A DNA stretch of 64,000 nt from Paenibacillus guangzhouensis (GCF_009363075.1 NZ_CP045293.1:372001-436000), one strand, 5' to 3'. Counted from the first letter of the stretch, positions 45,801-54,017 are shown. A program made the numbers and translations. Notes: generated by a model not told the origin, from the letters alone.

Positions 45801-47457
45801 TATTCCGCAGGGCGGCTTTGTCATCTCCACGATCGATCCTTCTGGCGTACGCACCAAACGTCAGCTGGTGGCGAATGCTTACCATACAGGAGACCAGGTT
45901 CGTTCCGCCGTGCTTAGCGGACTGCAGGACGATGAAGGGAAGCAGGTTGCGGACAACCAGGTAAAGGTCGAGGGGCGCGCGGAAGTGCTCGGTCCCGGCA
46001 AGGTGGAGGTGCGGTTTAACGGCCAGAAGGCGGACGTGAAGTCGAACGGGGAATTTTCGGCCGTCATCCCGCTGTCTCCTGGAGCCAATGCGATAACGTT
46101 TGAAGTATATGTGGATGGGCTGAAAACCAACGGCAAGACGATCGAGATCACGCGGACGACGGGCGGGGACAACAGCGGTGGACCGGGAAGTCCCGCAAAT
46201 CCAGGAAATCCTGGAAAACCATCTGCTCCCGAACGGATCAAGATGGCCAAAGAGACCGGGACGGATGGACGTATGGTTGTCCGCGCCGATGTCCAGCTTG
46301 AGACGATGATGCAGGAGCTGGAGCAGTTAGTGAAAGAAAACGCGAAGAAGCCTGAGCTTCTATACGCGATAAAAGAAGCTTCGGACAGGGTGGAGTTGAG
46401 CTTGCCCGCCGGCGGACTGCATACGGCGCTGCAGAAACTCCCCGCCGGAACGATCGTCTTGGAGACGCCAGCTGGGCGCCTAGATTTGCCGATCGCCACT
46501 GTAAAGGCGGAAATAATGGCGGCACCGGATGCCGAGGTGTTGGTGATCGCCCTTGGCAGGCTTCCCGATGCCGAGGCGTCTGCGTTAAAGACGAGGTTGT
46601 CCAAGGAGGACGCGGCAAAGCTGCTATCCTCCGTCAAGGTGAACTTTGCGCTAAGAACAGGACAGAAATTGGAGGCGTTGCCCCGGTTCAAGCAAGGATA
46701 TGCCGTGCTGACGCTGTCGGTAAATGGCACCGATAAAGCTGGGCATGTTGGGGCCTATAGGTATATGCACCCACAGGATCAGCTTGTTTTTAACCCGGCC
46801 GTCATGTCGGGGTCCCAAGAAGGAAGTTTTGCCAAGCTAAGACTGCAGACCGGTGGAATATTGGCGGTTGTGCAGAAAGATAAGAGGTTCCAGGATCTGA
46901 AGGAGGATCACTGGGCTGCTCGGGCGATCGAAGAGCTGGCCTCGAAGGGATTGGTTCAAGGCGTAAGCGGGGAAGTATTCGCCCCGAACCGGCCGGTGAC
47001 CCGGGCGGAGTTCACATCCCTGCTCGTTCGGGCGCTCGGGCTGAACGAAACGGCGGCGACAGCGTCCGCATATCGCGATGTGAGCGGGGACGAATGGTAT
47101 GCCGGCGCGGTCACGGCAGCAGCAGCGTCAGGGCTCGTTAACGGCTATCAGGACGGCGCGTTCCGCCCGAACGAGAGCATTACGCGGGAGCAGATGAGTC
47201 TTCTGCTGGTACGCGCCATGGCGCTTGCGGGGGGCAGGCTGGATACGGGAGGCGAATCCCCAGTTAGTCTAGAGCAGTTTAACGATGCCGAAGCCATTGC
47301 CTCCTGGTCCAAGTCGGCCGTTGCCGCGGTGGTGAACGCCGGGCTCATGCAAGGGCGTTCCTCCGGTTATTTCGCTCCGTACGCCCCTTCGTCAAGAGCC
47401 GAATCGGTCGTGGTGCTGAAGCGGATGCTGCAGCTTCTCGGATATATGAACGGCTAG
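42808..47457 (+). CDS. S-layer-anchored protein with GHL10-like glycosidase barrel
   Basis: A 1549-residue exported protein. Order: signal peptide (1-33); a ~135-residue repeat domain (about 48-185); an Ig-like domain similar to glucodextranase domain B (198-285); a second copy of each (288-425, 438-510); a TIM-barrel putative glycosidase of the GHL10/DUF187 (YngK-like) type (515-918; 'VILWVDQASNARRF', 'VDGVVHDRGRYDNEG', 'IGAYQTTSSEVKKYI'); a third copy of the repeat domain (928-1033) with an Ig-like domain; a Pro/Gly linker; a beta-rich domain (1145-1355); and three SLH repeats (1360-1549). The start is ATG 42808 after AAAGGCGG. It probably cuts a polysaccharide at the cell surface for the third importer. 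Substrate and catalytic residues are not established. Confidence 0.88.
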   Translation: MRLNVRRRMAVLLSLVLIISSVTLGAPAAVVAAFDTGGSEITSAAATDPVSLVSKDEGFILELTDINPGEEALSQKPGYLALFTYGARVTSAVYANDDVLIREQNVALMVDAAGVVQEKHGPESDPPNVWDPEEQVKIPEGGYIVLASDGSWDDSGYRKPLFQHYEVGDRIALLRGGVEVTAADFLTQTPEPEPVEKPELMLITPPDTTVTIPLVEVSGYVKNYMEGKSMRVTVDDKEVPLTASGSFKLNVYLQPGSNTVTVRLWDGEIEQASVTLNVVYDTSGQTEDYIEVEAAPTDITIGIKGPRKKLDFIDKDVTGIDNMIALYTRDFAASLLVPRYNVAVLVDGNNRVVQMVNPSVGGKPPVWTGPTELAIPEDGYVLMAQDNSYTGNDIKRFLAEKFKVGDMIKLRKNGEVVAVQDLRSGNGFIARLKLENPPMYTVTDPQTEIKGMIENIDDPSAIELTVNDAVVPFAPDGSFSYSAQLQSGTNYVDVKVLKRGTQQDARSLVIFNRPGLSTQKDVILWVDQASNARRFQSTDQVRDFLKQAKQAGVTSIVLDVKGVEGFVSYKKNDLTGRPYVSEIKAQQKAGANPNLDLLQEFITHGHTLGLKIHAAINDFAEGSIAYQEFAVLNDHLDWEERVHVAENNGEIKRLRESAKQGLVAFVNPSNDEVRQYQLDTFEEIIKNYQVDGVVHDRGRYDNEGADFSDETRAKFEQFLQVRGKQLVNWPNDIFYYDQSVRVYGPLIQDWWEFRSATIQSFFGEVKSLVDSYEASSGRSIQVSSYVGSWYETYYLNGVNWGSKNFRFDSRLGMPDESVYTPAYYDTGYIEYLDFLMIGAYQTTSSEVKKYITLGNIVTNGEIPLYAGIALNNVQEPAVQREVFQAGLVSTNGLMMFDASQVNWPLITASLQDKDWVKDYQLGTSLPGNPNGFLEGDFYNVNRVEGNMNVMTDAFGYSTGTNHFGVEVVVNASGEVTHVANREQAIRWNWGTPEENNSVIPQGGFVISTIDPSGVRTKRQLVANAYHTGDQVRSAVLSGLQDDEGKQVADNQVKVEGRAEVLGPGKVEVRFNGQKADVKSNGEFSAVIPLSPGANAITFEVYVDGLKTNGKTIEITRTTGGDNSGGPGSPANPGNPGKPSAPERIKMAKETGTDGRMVVRADVQLETMMQELEQLVKENAKKPELLYAIKEASDRVELSLPAGGLHTALQKLPAGTIVLETPAGRLDLPIATVKAEIMAAPDAEVLVIALGRLPDAEASALKTRLSKEDAAKLLSSVKVNFALRTGQKLEALPRFKQGYAVLTLSVNGTDKAGHVGAYRYMHPQDQLVFNPAVMSGSQEGSFAKLRLQTGGILAVVQKDKRFQDLKEDHWAARAIEELASKGLVQGVSGEVFAPNRPVTRAEFTSLLVRALGLNETAATASAYRDVSGDEWYAGAVTAAAASGLVNGYQDGAFRPNESITREQMSLLLVRAMALAGGRLDTGGESPVSLEQFNDAEAIASWSKSAVAAVVNAGLMQGRSSGYFAPYAPSSRAESVVVLKRMLQLLGYMNG

Positions 47458-47524
47458 ACATAATCCAAGCTTTCATATCCGGTGTTTATGATCGCCATAG
47501 AATCCCATGCTTCATGACGAACTC

Positions 47525-47572
47525 AAAGAGGCATTCCCCGGGTCTTTTCGGACTAGGGGAATGCCTCTTTTT
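47525..47572. terminator. Bidirectional terminator between convergent genes
   Basis: AAAGAGGCATTCCCC (47525-47539) pairs perfectly with GGGGAATGCCTCTTT (47556-47570), followed by TT on the plus strand. It serves the SLH enzyme and the convergent oxidoreductase. Confidence 0.92.
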
Positions 47573-47589
47573 GCCGTTAGTACAGCTAT

Positions 47590-49164
47590 TCAAACCGAGT
47601 GAATGGACGGCCACGTGAGCTCGATGCCCGCTTGGCTGAGCCGCCGCTGAAAATCGACCAGCTCGGTCTTGTTGTTCCGCACGGCGGAAGGAATAAGCCC
47701 GCGGTCGAGACAGTAGCTCGCACAGTATCCCGCGGCTTCTCCGATGTTCCACTCCACGGGATGGAGACGGTAGCAGCCGTTCGTAATATGGGTGACCCCG
47801 ATATTTTTGCAGGCGGCCAGCATATTCGTGATCCGTTTCGGGACAAGGCTGCCGAGCGGAATTTGGAAGGGCACGGAGGAGATGTCGATGTAAGGCTGGC
47901 CGCCGGTGCTCGGATGCAGATCGATGCGGTAGCAGCCGATGCCCACCGAATCGTGGAACGTCTCCGCTCGTCCGTCTGGACGGCAGTCGGTGGCTACATG
48001 CTGCTCAAGCACCGTAAATTCCGCTTGAATCCGTCTGGATTCGCGGATATACGGATACATTGCCAGTCCGTCTCTTGTGCCGACGACATCTGGGCGAAGG
48101 CGAAGGCCGGGATAGCCCTGTCCCCCGTCCCGACGGGGAGCCTCCGTCTGAAGCCAATAGAGCAGGGAGAGGCTCAACTGCTGTGCTCCATACAGATGGC
48201 GATTTCGTTCTTCTTCGCTTACGTCGATGACCGGTCCGAGCCAGTAATCGTTCTGCGGCCAGTTCACGAGCGTGACAGGGCTGTCGAACAGTCCATCCCG
48301 GAACAGGGAGGGATTCAAAATTTGGCGGTATTCGTATAGCGAAAACTTCCCGAAGCCGGGAAACAGCTCGTAGGAGACAGGCTCCATCGTTGACGGTTTG
48401 ACACCGGTCAGGCTGAGCAGATGATCTGGCCAAAACGCCGGCTTGTAGTCGCGCCAAAAGGAATACTGCTCCGGTTTGTCGATTGTGTGATCTTCACCTT
48501 GTGCATAATCCAGCGCATAACACCAGGTAAAGCCCTGCATATCCATTGGCTGTGCCTCCCCTACCACGGCATGCGGCTCACCTGTCTGGCTTTGGGACTC
48601 TGCTCCTGTTATGTATTCGATGCCTGCTGCGGGAAGAAGGTCGCCGCATTCCGTGGCATCCAGGTAAAAAGGCGCGATGAGCTCAGTCAAATCACCGGTG
48701 ACGCTGCATTGCATGGTGACGCTCACGATCCGGTCACCGGACGTTTCGGCCCGCAGCAGTTTATGCCGGTACAAAATCATCAAACGTCCGCTGTGGATGT
48801 AGGGCGCCAGCATTCGCTCCAGCACGGCCAGCGCTGCGCGTGGCTCATGGCAAAGTCTGCTGACGATGCCGCCGCCGGGGTTCAGCGGAACAGTGCCTCG
48901 CCCGTTATCCTTTAAAGGAAAAAAGGTTCTGTAGTATTGGCGCACGCCATCCCGGAACGCTCGATAGCTTGCCGTGCAGCCGAACGATTCGATCCATGGG
49001 TGCTCATCGGGTGGCACCGCTTGGCTGGTCAGCTGACCACCGATCCATTCGGTCTCTTCCGTCATAATCACTCTTTTTCCGGATTTGGCCGCCGCGAGCG
49101 CCGCGGCCGTACCGCCGGTTCCGCCTCCGACAATGATGATATCGGCATGCATTTCTTTACGCAT
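47590..49164 (-). CDS. FAD-dependent oxidoreductase (FAD_oxidored family)
   Basis: A 524-residue flavoprotein. The N-terminal Rossmann motif 'IIIVGGGTGGTAAALAAAKSG' cut at its ends binds FAD, followed by 'MTEETEWIGGQLTSQAVP', 'DATECGDLLPAAGIEYITGAE' and a C-terminal 'NMLAACKNIGVTHITNGCYRLHPVEWNIGEAAG'-type segment that closes the nucleotide site. This family is common in polysaccharide loci, but its substrate is generally unknown. There is no signal peptide. AAGGAAGG precedes ATG 49164. It is convergent with the SLH enzyme and apparently monocistronic. A role in oxidising a sugar released by the locus is conjecture. Confidence 0.88.
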   Translation of the reverse strand: MRKEMHADIIIVGGGTGGTAAALAAAKSGKRVIMTEETEWIGGQLTSQAVPPDEHPWIESFGCTASYRAFRDGVRQYYRTFFPLKDNGRGTVPLNPGGGIVSRLCHEPRAALAVLERMLAPYIHSGRLMILYRHKLLRAETSGDRIVSVTMQCSVTGDLTELIAPFYLDATECGDLLPAAGIEYITGAESQSQTGEPHAVVGEAQPMDMQGFTWCYALDYAQGEDHTIDKPEQYSFWRDYKPAFWPDHLLSLTGVKPSTMEPVSYELFPGFGKFSLYEYRQILNPSLFRDGLFDSPVTLVNWPQNDYWLGPVIDVSEEERNRHLYGAQQLSLSLLYWLQTEAPRRDGGQGYPGLRLRPDVVGTRDGLAMYPYIRESRRIQAEFTVLEQHVATDCRPDGRAETFHDSVGIGCYRIDLHPSTGGQPYIDISSVPFQIPLGSLVPKRITNMLAACKNIGVTHITNGCYRLHPVEWNIGEAAGYCASYCLDRGLIPSAVRNNKTELVDFQRRLSQAGIELTWPSIHSV

Positions 49165-49378
49165 CTGAACAACCTTCCTTTCACTGCAACTTTCTTTGAC
49201 TAATATGGCGGCCAGAAGGCAGCCATCTCTAGTTTAAGAGCTACAGCGGCGGAACAGTACGGTCCAGCGGTGACCTTTTATGGTAATTTGATGCGGAGTT
49301 GGTATAAAAACCACCGTAATACACCTGAACGGGTACTGTGAATGTAAGGGTTTCCTATATCTGGAGTCAGGCGCCATA

Positions 49379-49407
49379 TTGACAATCTAAACTTTTTTTA
49401 TTATCCT
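49379..49407 (+). promoter_or_regulatory. Sigma-A promoter of the riboswitch-controlled deaminase gene
   Basis: A perfect -35 TTGACA (49379-49384), a 17-bp spacer and TATCCT (49402-49407). Transcription would begin near 49414, about 20 bases before the aptamer. Confidence 0.7.
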
Positions 49408-49432
49408 TTTTAAAAAATTATGAATTCAATAG

Positions 49433-49502
49433 AATGTCGTATAACTCCAATAATATGGTTTGGAGGTCTCTACCAGGAACCGAAATTCCTGATTACGAAG
49501 AA
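49433..49502 (+). promoter_or_regulatory. Purine riboswitch aptamer, adenine type
   Basis: The conserved purine-riboswitch core is present: TCGTATAA at the P1 5' side, ATAATATGG in the P2 region, the TCTACC joining segment, and ATTACGA at the P1 3' side. P1 is short (TCGTA 49437-49441 with TACGA 49494-49498). The base that sets specificity (xpt position 74: C for guanine, U for adenine) is T at 49493, so adenine is predicted. It lies directly upstream of an adenosine/adenine deaminase gene, which fits. Confidence 0.88.
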
Positions 49503-49545
49503 AGTACAAGCTTTGTATTTTCTCCGTAGTCAGGAATTTTTTTCT
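49484..49545 (+). terminator. Riboswitch expression platform: conditional terminator
   Basis: AATTCCTGATTACG (49484-49497) pairs with CGTAGTCAGGAATT (49525-49538, one G-U), extended by AGAAA/TTTCT-type pairs, and followed by TTTTT. The left arm is the 3' part of the aptamer (P3 and P1 strands). Folding of the ligand-bound aptamer and the terminator are therefore mutually exclusive, predicting gene ON with adenine. Confidence 0.85.
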
Positions 49546-49583
49546 GGTTTTTTTTGTAAAAACATATTTTCAGGAGGTCAAAA

Positions 49584-50576
49584 ATGAACTTTTTAGCATT
49601 GCCAAAAATTGAACTTCACTGTCATTTGGATGGCAGCCTTAGGGGCGAAACGATTATCGATATTGCTCAGAAGGATGGTATTCCGTTACCCACTTTTGAT
49701 AAGGATGAACTGCAAAAGGAACTGATTGCTCCGTTAGAATGTGAATCCCTTGATGAGTATTTAAAAAGATTTTCTCTTCCTAATTTGGTCATGCAGTCCA
49801 AGGAGAACTTAAGAAGAATTACTTTTGAGCTATTTGAGGATGCAACAAGGGAAAATGTGAAATATTTAGAAGTCAGATTTGCCCCGTTACTTCACACATT
49901 AAAAGGTCTTGATGTAGAAGAAGTTATTCAATCGGTTATAGAGGGGATGAGGGAAGCTGAACGCTGTTACGAAATAAAGGGAAATATCATCCTGTCTTGC
50001 ATGAGGACGATGTCCGTAGAAAGCGCATTTGAGGTGGTTGAAAAGGGTAAAAAGTTCCTTGGAAAAGGTGTAGTAGCAATTGACCTATGTGCATCAGAAG
50101 AAGAAGGTTTTTGTGAAAGATTCATAGATCCAATCGCATTAGCCAAACAATATGGCTACAGGGTCACGATTCATGCCGGTGAAACGGGAATTGGTAAAAA
50201 TGTTCTAGAAGCTGTTGAACTGTTGGGTGCTGAAAGAATAGGACACGGCGTATTTATTAAAGAATGCGCTGAGGCTTATAAGATCGTGAAAGAAAGACAG
50301 GTAGTGCTTGAAATGTGTCCAACAAGTAATGTCCAAACGAAAGCTGTTCAACATTATTCTGAACATCCGATTTATCAGTTTCATAAAGATGGAATTAAAG
50401 TGACAATAAATACGGATAACAGAACAGTATCAGATACTACAATGGCAAAAGAAATTCAATTCGTTGACAAAGAATTTATTCTAAGCGAAGAAGATTACCG
50501 GCAGATTTATGTAAATAGTGTAGAAGCATCCTTTGCCGACCCAGAAACGAAAGAATGGTGCATGGCACAATATTAA
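49584..50576 (+). CDS. add: Adenosine/adenine deaminase
   Basis: A 330-residue metal-dependent amidohydrolase that deaminates adenosine to inosine (or adenine to hypoxanthine) in purine salvage. The zinc motif 'ELHCHLDGS' (His12, His14) is present, with 'TIHAGET' (His197, Glu200), 'RIGHGVF' and 'TINTDNRTVSDT' (Asp278). CAGGAGG precedes the ATG. The codon use is AT-rich compared with flanking genes. It is transcribed alone behind an adenine-type riboswitch, as known for the add gene of Vibrio vulnificus. This supports adenine, rather than only adenosine, as the physiological signal and possibly the substrate. Confidence 0.93.
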   Translation: MNFLALPKIELHCHLDGSLRGETIIDIAQKDGIPLPTFDKDELQKELIAPLECESLDEYLKRFSLPNLVMQSKENLRRITFELFEDATRENVKYLEVRFAPLLHTLKGLDVEEVIQSVIEGMREAERCYEIKGNIILSCMRTMSVESAFEVVEKGKKFLGKGVVAIDLCASEEEGFCERFIDPIALAKQYGYRVTIHAGETGIGKNVLEAVELLGAERIGHGVFIKECAEAYKIVKERQVVLEMCPTSNVQTKAVQHYSEHPIYQFHKDGIKVTINTDNRTVSDTTMAKEIQFVDKEFILSEEDYRQIYVNSVEASFADPETKEWCMAQY

Positions 50577-50633
50577 TAGAAAATTAGGCGAAGCGGTGAG
50601 AGATAGATTCATCTAATACAGTCATGCCGGAAA

Positions 50634-50671
50634 AGCCCGTCAAAGCATATCGCTCTGACGGGCTCTTTTTA
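50634..50671. terminator. Bidirectional terminator between add and the convergent secreted-protein gene
   Basis: AGCCCGTCA (50634-50642) pairs with TGACGGGCT (50656-50664), followed by CTTTTT on the plus strand. AAAA before the stem gives a short U-run on the minus strand. Confidence 0.88.
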
Positions 50672-52447
50672 TTTCTCAGAGATGGGCATAAAAAATAGGG
50701 CAAACGGCAAATTGCTGCCGGAGGCAGGGGATAGCCAGATTTCGACTTTCTCCTCCTGGTCTTTGGTACGGTACAACACCGTGGCACTTTGCTGGGATCC
50801 GCTAGACTTAATATCGACGACTTGCTGGTTGACCCTTGCTGAACCAAAGTATCTTCCGCCTCGAGGGTTAAAGGCGATCAGCGTATTTGGCGAGACGTGA
50901 TTCAAAGTGATTTTGTAGAGCACGCCGTAATTGCCTGAATTAATAGCAACGGTGTTAAGGATCCCGTCCATCCCCTCCTGAAAACGATCTCTTGCGTTAT
51001 CGGTGAGCGGCAGACGTTCCGGCTTTTGTCCAATGATCCCATCATAGGTGAACACTCGGGTTGAATCTGCAAACGTTCCGCGGACGATCGCCTCGTTCGG
51101 GTTCAAATTAGGCAGGGAGGGCATAGCCGCGATGGGGTCTTGATCCGCCCGGACCATCAACATGGTGTATTCGATCGGCCCATCGCTCGTCAGATCGGCG
51201 TTCATCGATATAATATCTCCAGGAGCAGCAACAGCAGCTCCCAGTTGAGGGAAGATCGCCACGCTCTGACCTGGTTCAATTTGTTGGTTCGACCGTTCAT
51301 TACCGGTTAGGGTAGACTGCAAATACCTTGCGCCAGCCATCCGTCCAGTCACTTCAGGATGTGGAGACGGACCTGCTAAGCCTGCACTTTCAATCTGGAT
51401 CGAGACGGCCGTGTCATTCCGATTGGTGGCAATCAAGTAAAATCGCGCCTTGGTATTCAAGCTGTTTTTGTGATGAGCCATCAGGCGGGTCGGTCCGGAA
51501 ATGGTGTCCCGATACAGAATGCCTTCCTGATTGACGGATTCAGGTCCGCTGGTGCGGAATAAAATATAGGGCTCGGTCGTGTAAGTATACGGCAGTGCAT
51601 CAAAAGATAACACCATCTCATTAATAGCGATCGAACTGCCTGGTGGAGCGATGCGCTTACCGTATTCTTCCCTGCTGTACAATACCTCGGATGTCACCTC
51701 AATCTGCTTGGTATAGGTCGAGGACAGCCCGTGCTTGTCTTTCACCGTGAGCTTGATTTCGACTATGCCGGCTTCGAAAAAGACAGGTTCGTTGTTCACC
51801 CATTCCCGGCTAGTAATCGCGTTCTCGTCATCGGTACTCTCGTCATAGATCGCTACTGGTTCACCGATCCGATACTGTTCCTTATCTGTTCGAAAATAAG
51901 CTGTTGGAGGTTCGTTCGGCGGTATTTCCGTATCGGTACTGGAACCTGAGTCCGTATTCGGGCTAACGGGGGACAGGTTGATTCGATCTCCGTCGAGCTT
52001 ATAAGGGATCGCAAAGGCGGCTGTCAGCGAGGTGAGCGGGACCATCAGGACGCCTTTGTCTTCGTAGGCCTCGCCGCTCATCGTTTTCTGGCTTCCGTTG
52101 ACATCGAATGTCTTCGTATGTACCCGGTACCGGGCCTCAATACTGTCTGTGGCTGCGCTTACGATTTTGGTGGTGGCATCGTAGGTGATCTTATAATTCA
52201 AGAAGCCGGCGAGAGAACGGAGACTTACATACGTTACGCCTTTCTTCACGATCGTAGAGCTGCTTAAGGTTTGCATGGTTCCGTTACTCTGGATCCGGTT
52301 GCTGTTAAGATAGAGTACGGTGATGGTTGCATTTGGAACTGCCAGCGATGCAGACTCCGTCTGAGCGGTTTCTGCGAATGCAGAAGGTGCTCCAGAAGAG
52401 GCTAACAAAATCGAGGCGGTGAGCAGAATGGCTTTTTGCAATTTCAT
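50669..52447 (-). CDS. Secreted protein with copper-amine-oxidase N1-like and PKD-like domains
   Basis: A 592-residue exported protein: signal peptide (1-25, AFA|ET), a copper amine oxidase N1-type domain at about 40-160 ('STIVKKGVTYVSLRSLAGFL', 'EDKGVLMVPLTSLTAAF') as seen in many Paenibacillus wall proteins, an acidic Ser/Thr linker, a PKD/Ig-like domain at about 185-270, and a ~320-residue beta-rich C-terminal region without a recognised family. It has no lipobox, sortase signal or SLH repeats. It follows the glycosylation genes on the same strand (77 bp gap), so it may be the end of their operon and perhaps a protein that binds or is decorated by the surface glycan (inference). Confidence 0.82.
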   Translation of the reverse strand: MKLQKAILLTASILLASSGAPSAFAETAQTESASLAVPNATITVLYLNSNRIQSNGTMQTLSSSTIVKKGVTYVSLRSLAGFLNYKITYDATTKIVSAATDSIEARYRVHTKTFDVNGSQKTMSGEAYEDKGVLMVPLTSLTAAFAIPYKLDGDRINLSPVSPNTDSGSSTDTEIPPNEPPTAYFRTDKEQYRIGEPVAIYDESTDDENAITSREWVNNEPVFFEAGIVEIKLTVKDKHGLSSTYTKQIEVTSEVLYSREEYGKRIAPPGSSIAINEMVLSFDALPYTYTTEPYILFRTSGPESVNQEGILYRDTISGPTRLMAHHKNSLNTKARFYLIATNRNDTAVSIQIESAGLAGPSPHPEVTGRMAGARYLQSTLTGNERSNQQIEPGQSVAIFPQLGAAVAAPGDIISMNADLTSDGPIEYTMLMVRADQDPIAAMPSLPNLNPNEAIVRGTFADSTRVFTYDGIIGQKPERLPLTDNARDRFQEGMDGILNTVAINSGNYGVLYKITLNHVSPNTLIAFNPRGGRYFGSARVNQQVVDIKSSGSQQSATVLYRTKDQEEKVEIWLSPASGSNLPFALFFMPISEK

Positions 52448-52524
52448 GTAAGTGATTAACTCCTTTATAGATGGTAATAGGGTGAAAAATATTATGATGC
52501 CTTAAGCGTATCTTGCGTTGGACG

Positions 52525-52869
52525 TCATTTGGCGGCAATAATGGCCGCGCCCAGAACGATGACGGCGGCCCCGATCCAGCGGTTCAGCGGTACGCTCTCG
52601 CCGAAGACATACCAGGCGGCAAAAATGCCGATCGCATAAGCCAGACTTTGTAAAGGATAGGCCAGACTCAAAGGCAGACGGGACAGCACGACAAGCCACA
52701 GTCCCGTGGCCAAGGCGTAAAGCGCAATTCCGAGCAGGATCAATGGCGAGAACAAGACCGAAAAGAGATTTCCGAAGTGGATGCCCCCAGCTTGCTGCAG
52801 GCCGATTTTCCAAGCGATCTGCCCCGCAACAAGGAGAATGATATTGAGCATAAGCATCGAGTACGCCAT
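52525..52869 (-). CDS. SMR/EamA-like small membrane transporter (probable lipid-linked sugar flippase)
   Basis: A 114-residue protein with four membrane helices of the EmrE/ArnE-F fold ('LMLNIILLVAGQIAWKIGL', 'LILLGIALYALATGLWLVVL', 'LQSLAYAIGIFAAWYVFGE', 'RWIGAAVIVLGAAIIAAK'). Although such proteins are often called multidrug transporters, the context (GT2, DUF2304 and a GT-C enzyme in one operon) points to flipping of an undecaprenyl-phosphate-linked sugar across the membrane, as ArnE/ArnF do. It follows the DUF2304 gene by one base. Confidence 0.85.
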   Translation of the reverse strand: MAYSMLMLNIILLVAGQIAWKIGLQQAGGIHFGNLFSVLFSPLILLGIALYALATGLWLVVLSRLPLSLAYPLQSLAYAIGIFAAWYVFGESVPLNRWIGAAVIVLGAAIIAAK

Positions 52870-52870
52870 G

Positions 52871-53275
52871 TCAACGAATCACCTCTGTCATCTGGACGTG
52901 AGAGGGAGCCTGCGCCGGTTGAACAGACAGGGCCTCGAGCTCTTTGATCCGCTGCTCCTGAAGCCCCAGCGTCTGGGTCAGAATAATAACCCGGTGCGTA
53001 AGGGAGGAGACGGCCATCGTCAGATGGAGCAGAATGAACAGCACGGCCACCACGCAGAGAAAATACAGCAAGGATGGCGGATAATAGATATGAATCCACT
53101 GCGCAACGATGTCGAGCAAGGACGGGAATAGAGACAGCACCATCATGACCGTGCTCATCAGCAGCCAGAGAAGCGCATATTGCTCTCGCAGTTTGCGCTT
53201 CCGAATTAATACTAGAATCGTGCCAGCGAACGCCAGGCTGATGCAAAAACTAATAAGGTAAATATTAAGATTCAT
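52871..53275 (-). CDS. DUF2304 membrane protein
   Basis: A 134-residue protein with three hydrophobic helices (about 5-20, 32-55, 65-92) and a C-terminal amphipathic or coiled-coil tail ('QTLGLQEQRIKELEAL'). It matches the DUF2304 family, which is regularly found beside GT2 glycosyltransferases and small flippases in surface-polymer operons. Its biochemical role is not known. Perhaps it organises the glycosyltransferase at the membrane. The start overlaps the GT2 stop by 11 bp. Confidence 0.85.
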   Translation of the reverse strand: MNLNIYLISFCISLAFAGTILVLIRKRKLREQYALLWLLMSTVMMVLSLFPSLLDIVAQWIHIYYPPSLLYFLCVVAVLFILLHLTMAVSSLTHRVIILTQTLGLQEQRIKELEALSVQPAQAPSHVQMTEVIR

Positions 53276-54017
53276 AGCGATTTTCCCACGCTTTCCTTTT
53301 CATCGTCTTCATGAGCAGGACGGACAGGATGACCTTGGACATGTAGTACACCGATTTAAGCGACGATATGCTCGACACGCCGCCCTGGCGCTCATGCATG
53401 ACGACCGGGATTTCGGCAAAGGACAGCTCCCGGTTATAGAGCAGCATCAGTGCCTCCACTTCGGGATAATCGGTCGGGTACTCCCGGGCGAAGAGGGAGA
53501 TGGCTCGTCTTCCGCACAGACGGTAGCCCGAAGTAGGATCCGTTACAGTCCTTCCGGTCAATCGGGTCAGGAGGGTCGACAGGATACCGATCCCCATTTT
53601 GCGGGCAAAGGTGGACTGAAAGCCTTCCTTCGTGATAAACCGGGAGCCGATCACCATGTCGGCATTGGTATCGAACATGGCGAACAGAAGCCGGCCCAGA
53701 TCGGACGGGCTATGTTGTCCGTCGCCATCAATTTGCACAGCATAATCGTAATGATGCTCCGCTGCATAGCGGTATCCGGTCTGAACGGCACCGCCGATAC
53801 CCAAATTGCAGGTGAGGTCGATGACGTTGACCCCGGCGGCCCTAGCAATTGTGCTGGTCGCGTCGCTGGACCCGTCGTTGATGACAAGAACGTCTGCGTA
53901 AGGCGTTTCCCGGCGAAGCTGGTCGATGACCTGTGCGATGCCCTCGGCTTCGTTATAGGCAGGTACGATGACGAGCACCTTAAGAGATTGATTATGAGTT
54001 TCAGCTTGGTTCGACAT
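53265..54017 (-). CDS. GT2 glycosyltransferase (dolichol-/undecaprenyl-phosphate sugar transferase type)
   Basis: A 250-residue GT-A-fold enzyme. 'VIVPAYNEAEGIAQVIDQL' cut after 19, 'VINDGSSD' and 'YAVQIDGDGQHSPSDL' (the DXD-like metal/donor site) are typical of DPM1/GtrB-like enzymes that load a sugar from a nucleotide donor onto a polyprenyl phosphate on the cytoplasmic face. There are no C-terminal membrane helices, unlike GtrB. It overlaps the upstream GT-C gene by 17 bp and the DUF2304 gene by 11 bp, showing tight coupling. Confidence 0.93.
   Translation of the reverse strand: MSNQAETHNQSLKVLVIVPAYNEAEGIAQVIDQLRRETPYADVLVINDGSSDATSTIARAAGVNVIDLTCNLGIGGAVQTGYRYAAEHHYDYAVQIDGDGQHSPSDLGRLLFAMFDTNADMVIGSRFITKEGFQSTFARKMGIGILSTLLTRLTGRTVTDPTSGYRLCGRRAISLFAREYPTDYPEVEALMLLYNRELSFAEIPVVMHERQGGVSSISSLKSVYYMSKVILSVLLMKTMKRKAWENRYES

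Noticed and set aside
45879-46730. 283-codon minus-strand open frame
   Set aside because: Antisense to the linker and beta-rich part of the SLH enzyme. Ser/Pro-rich shadow translation.
47599-48339. 246-codon plus-strand open frame
   Set aside because: Antisense to the FAD oxidoreductase, no domain recognised.
49433-49502. Guanine-specific reading of the purine riboswitch
   Set aside because: The specificity base is T (49493), not C, and the downstream gene is a deaminase of adenine compounds.
52525-52869. Multidrug efflux pump
   Set aside because: The fold fits SMR proteins, but the one-base spacing to DUF2304 and coupling to GT2/GT-C genes favour a lipid-linked sugar flippase.
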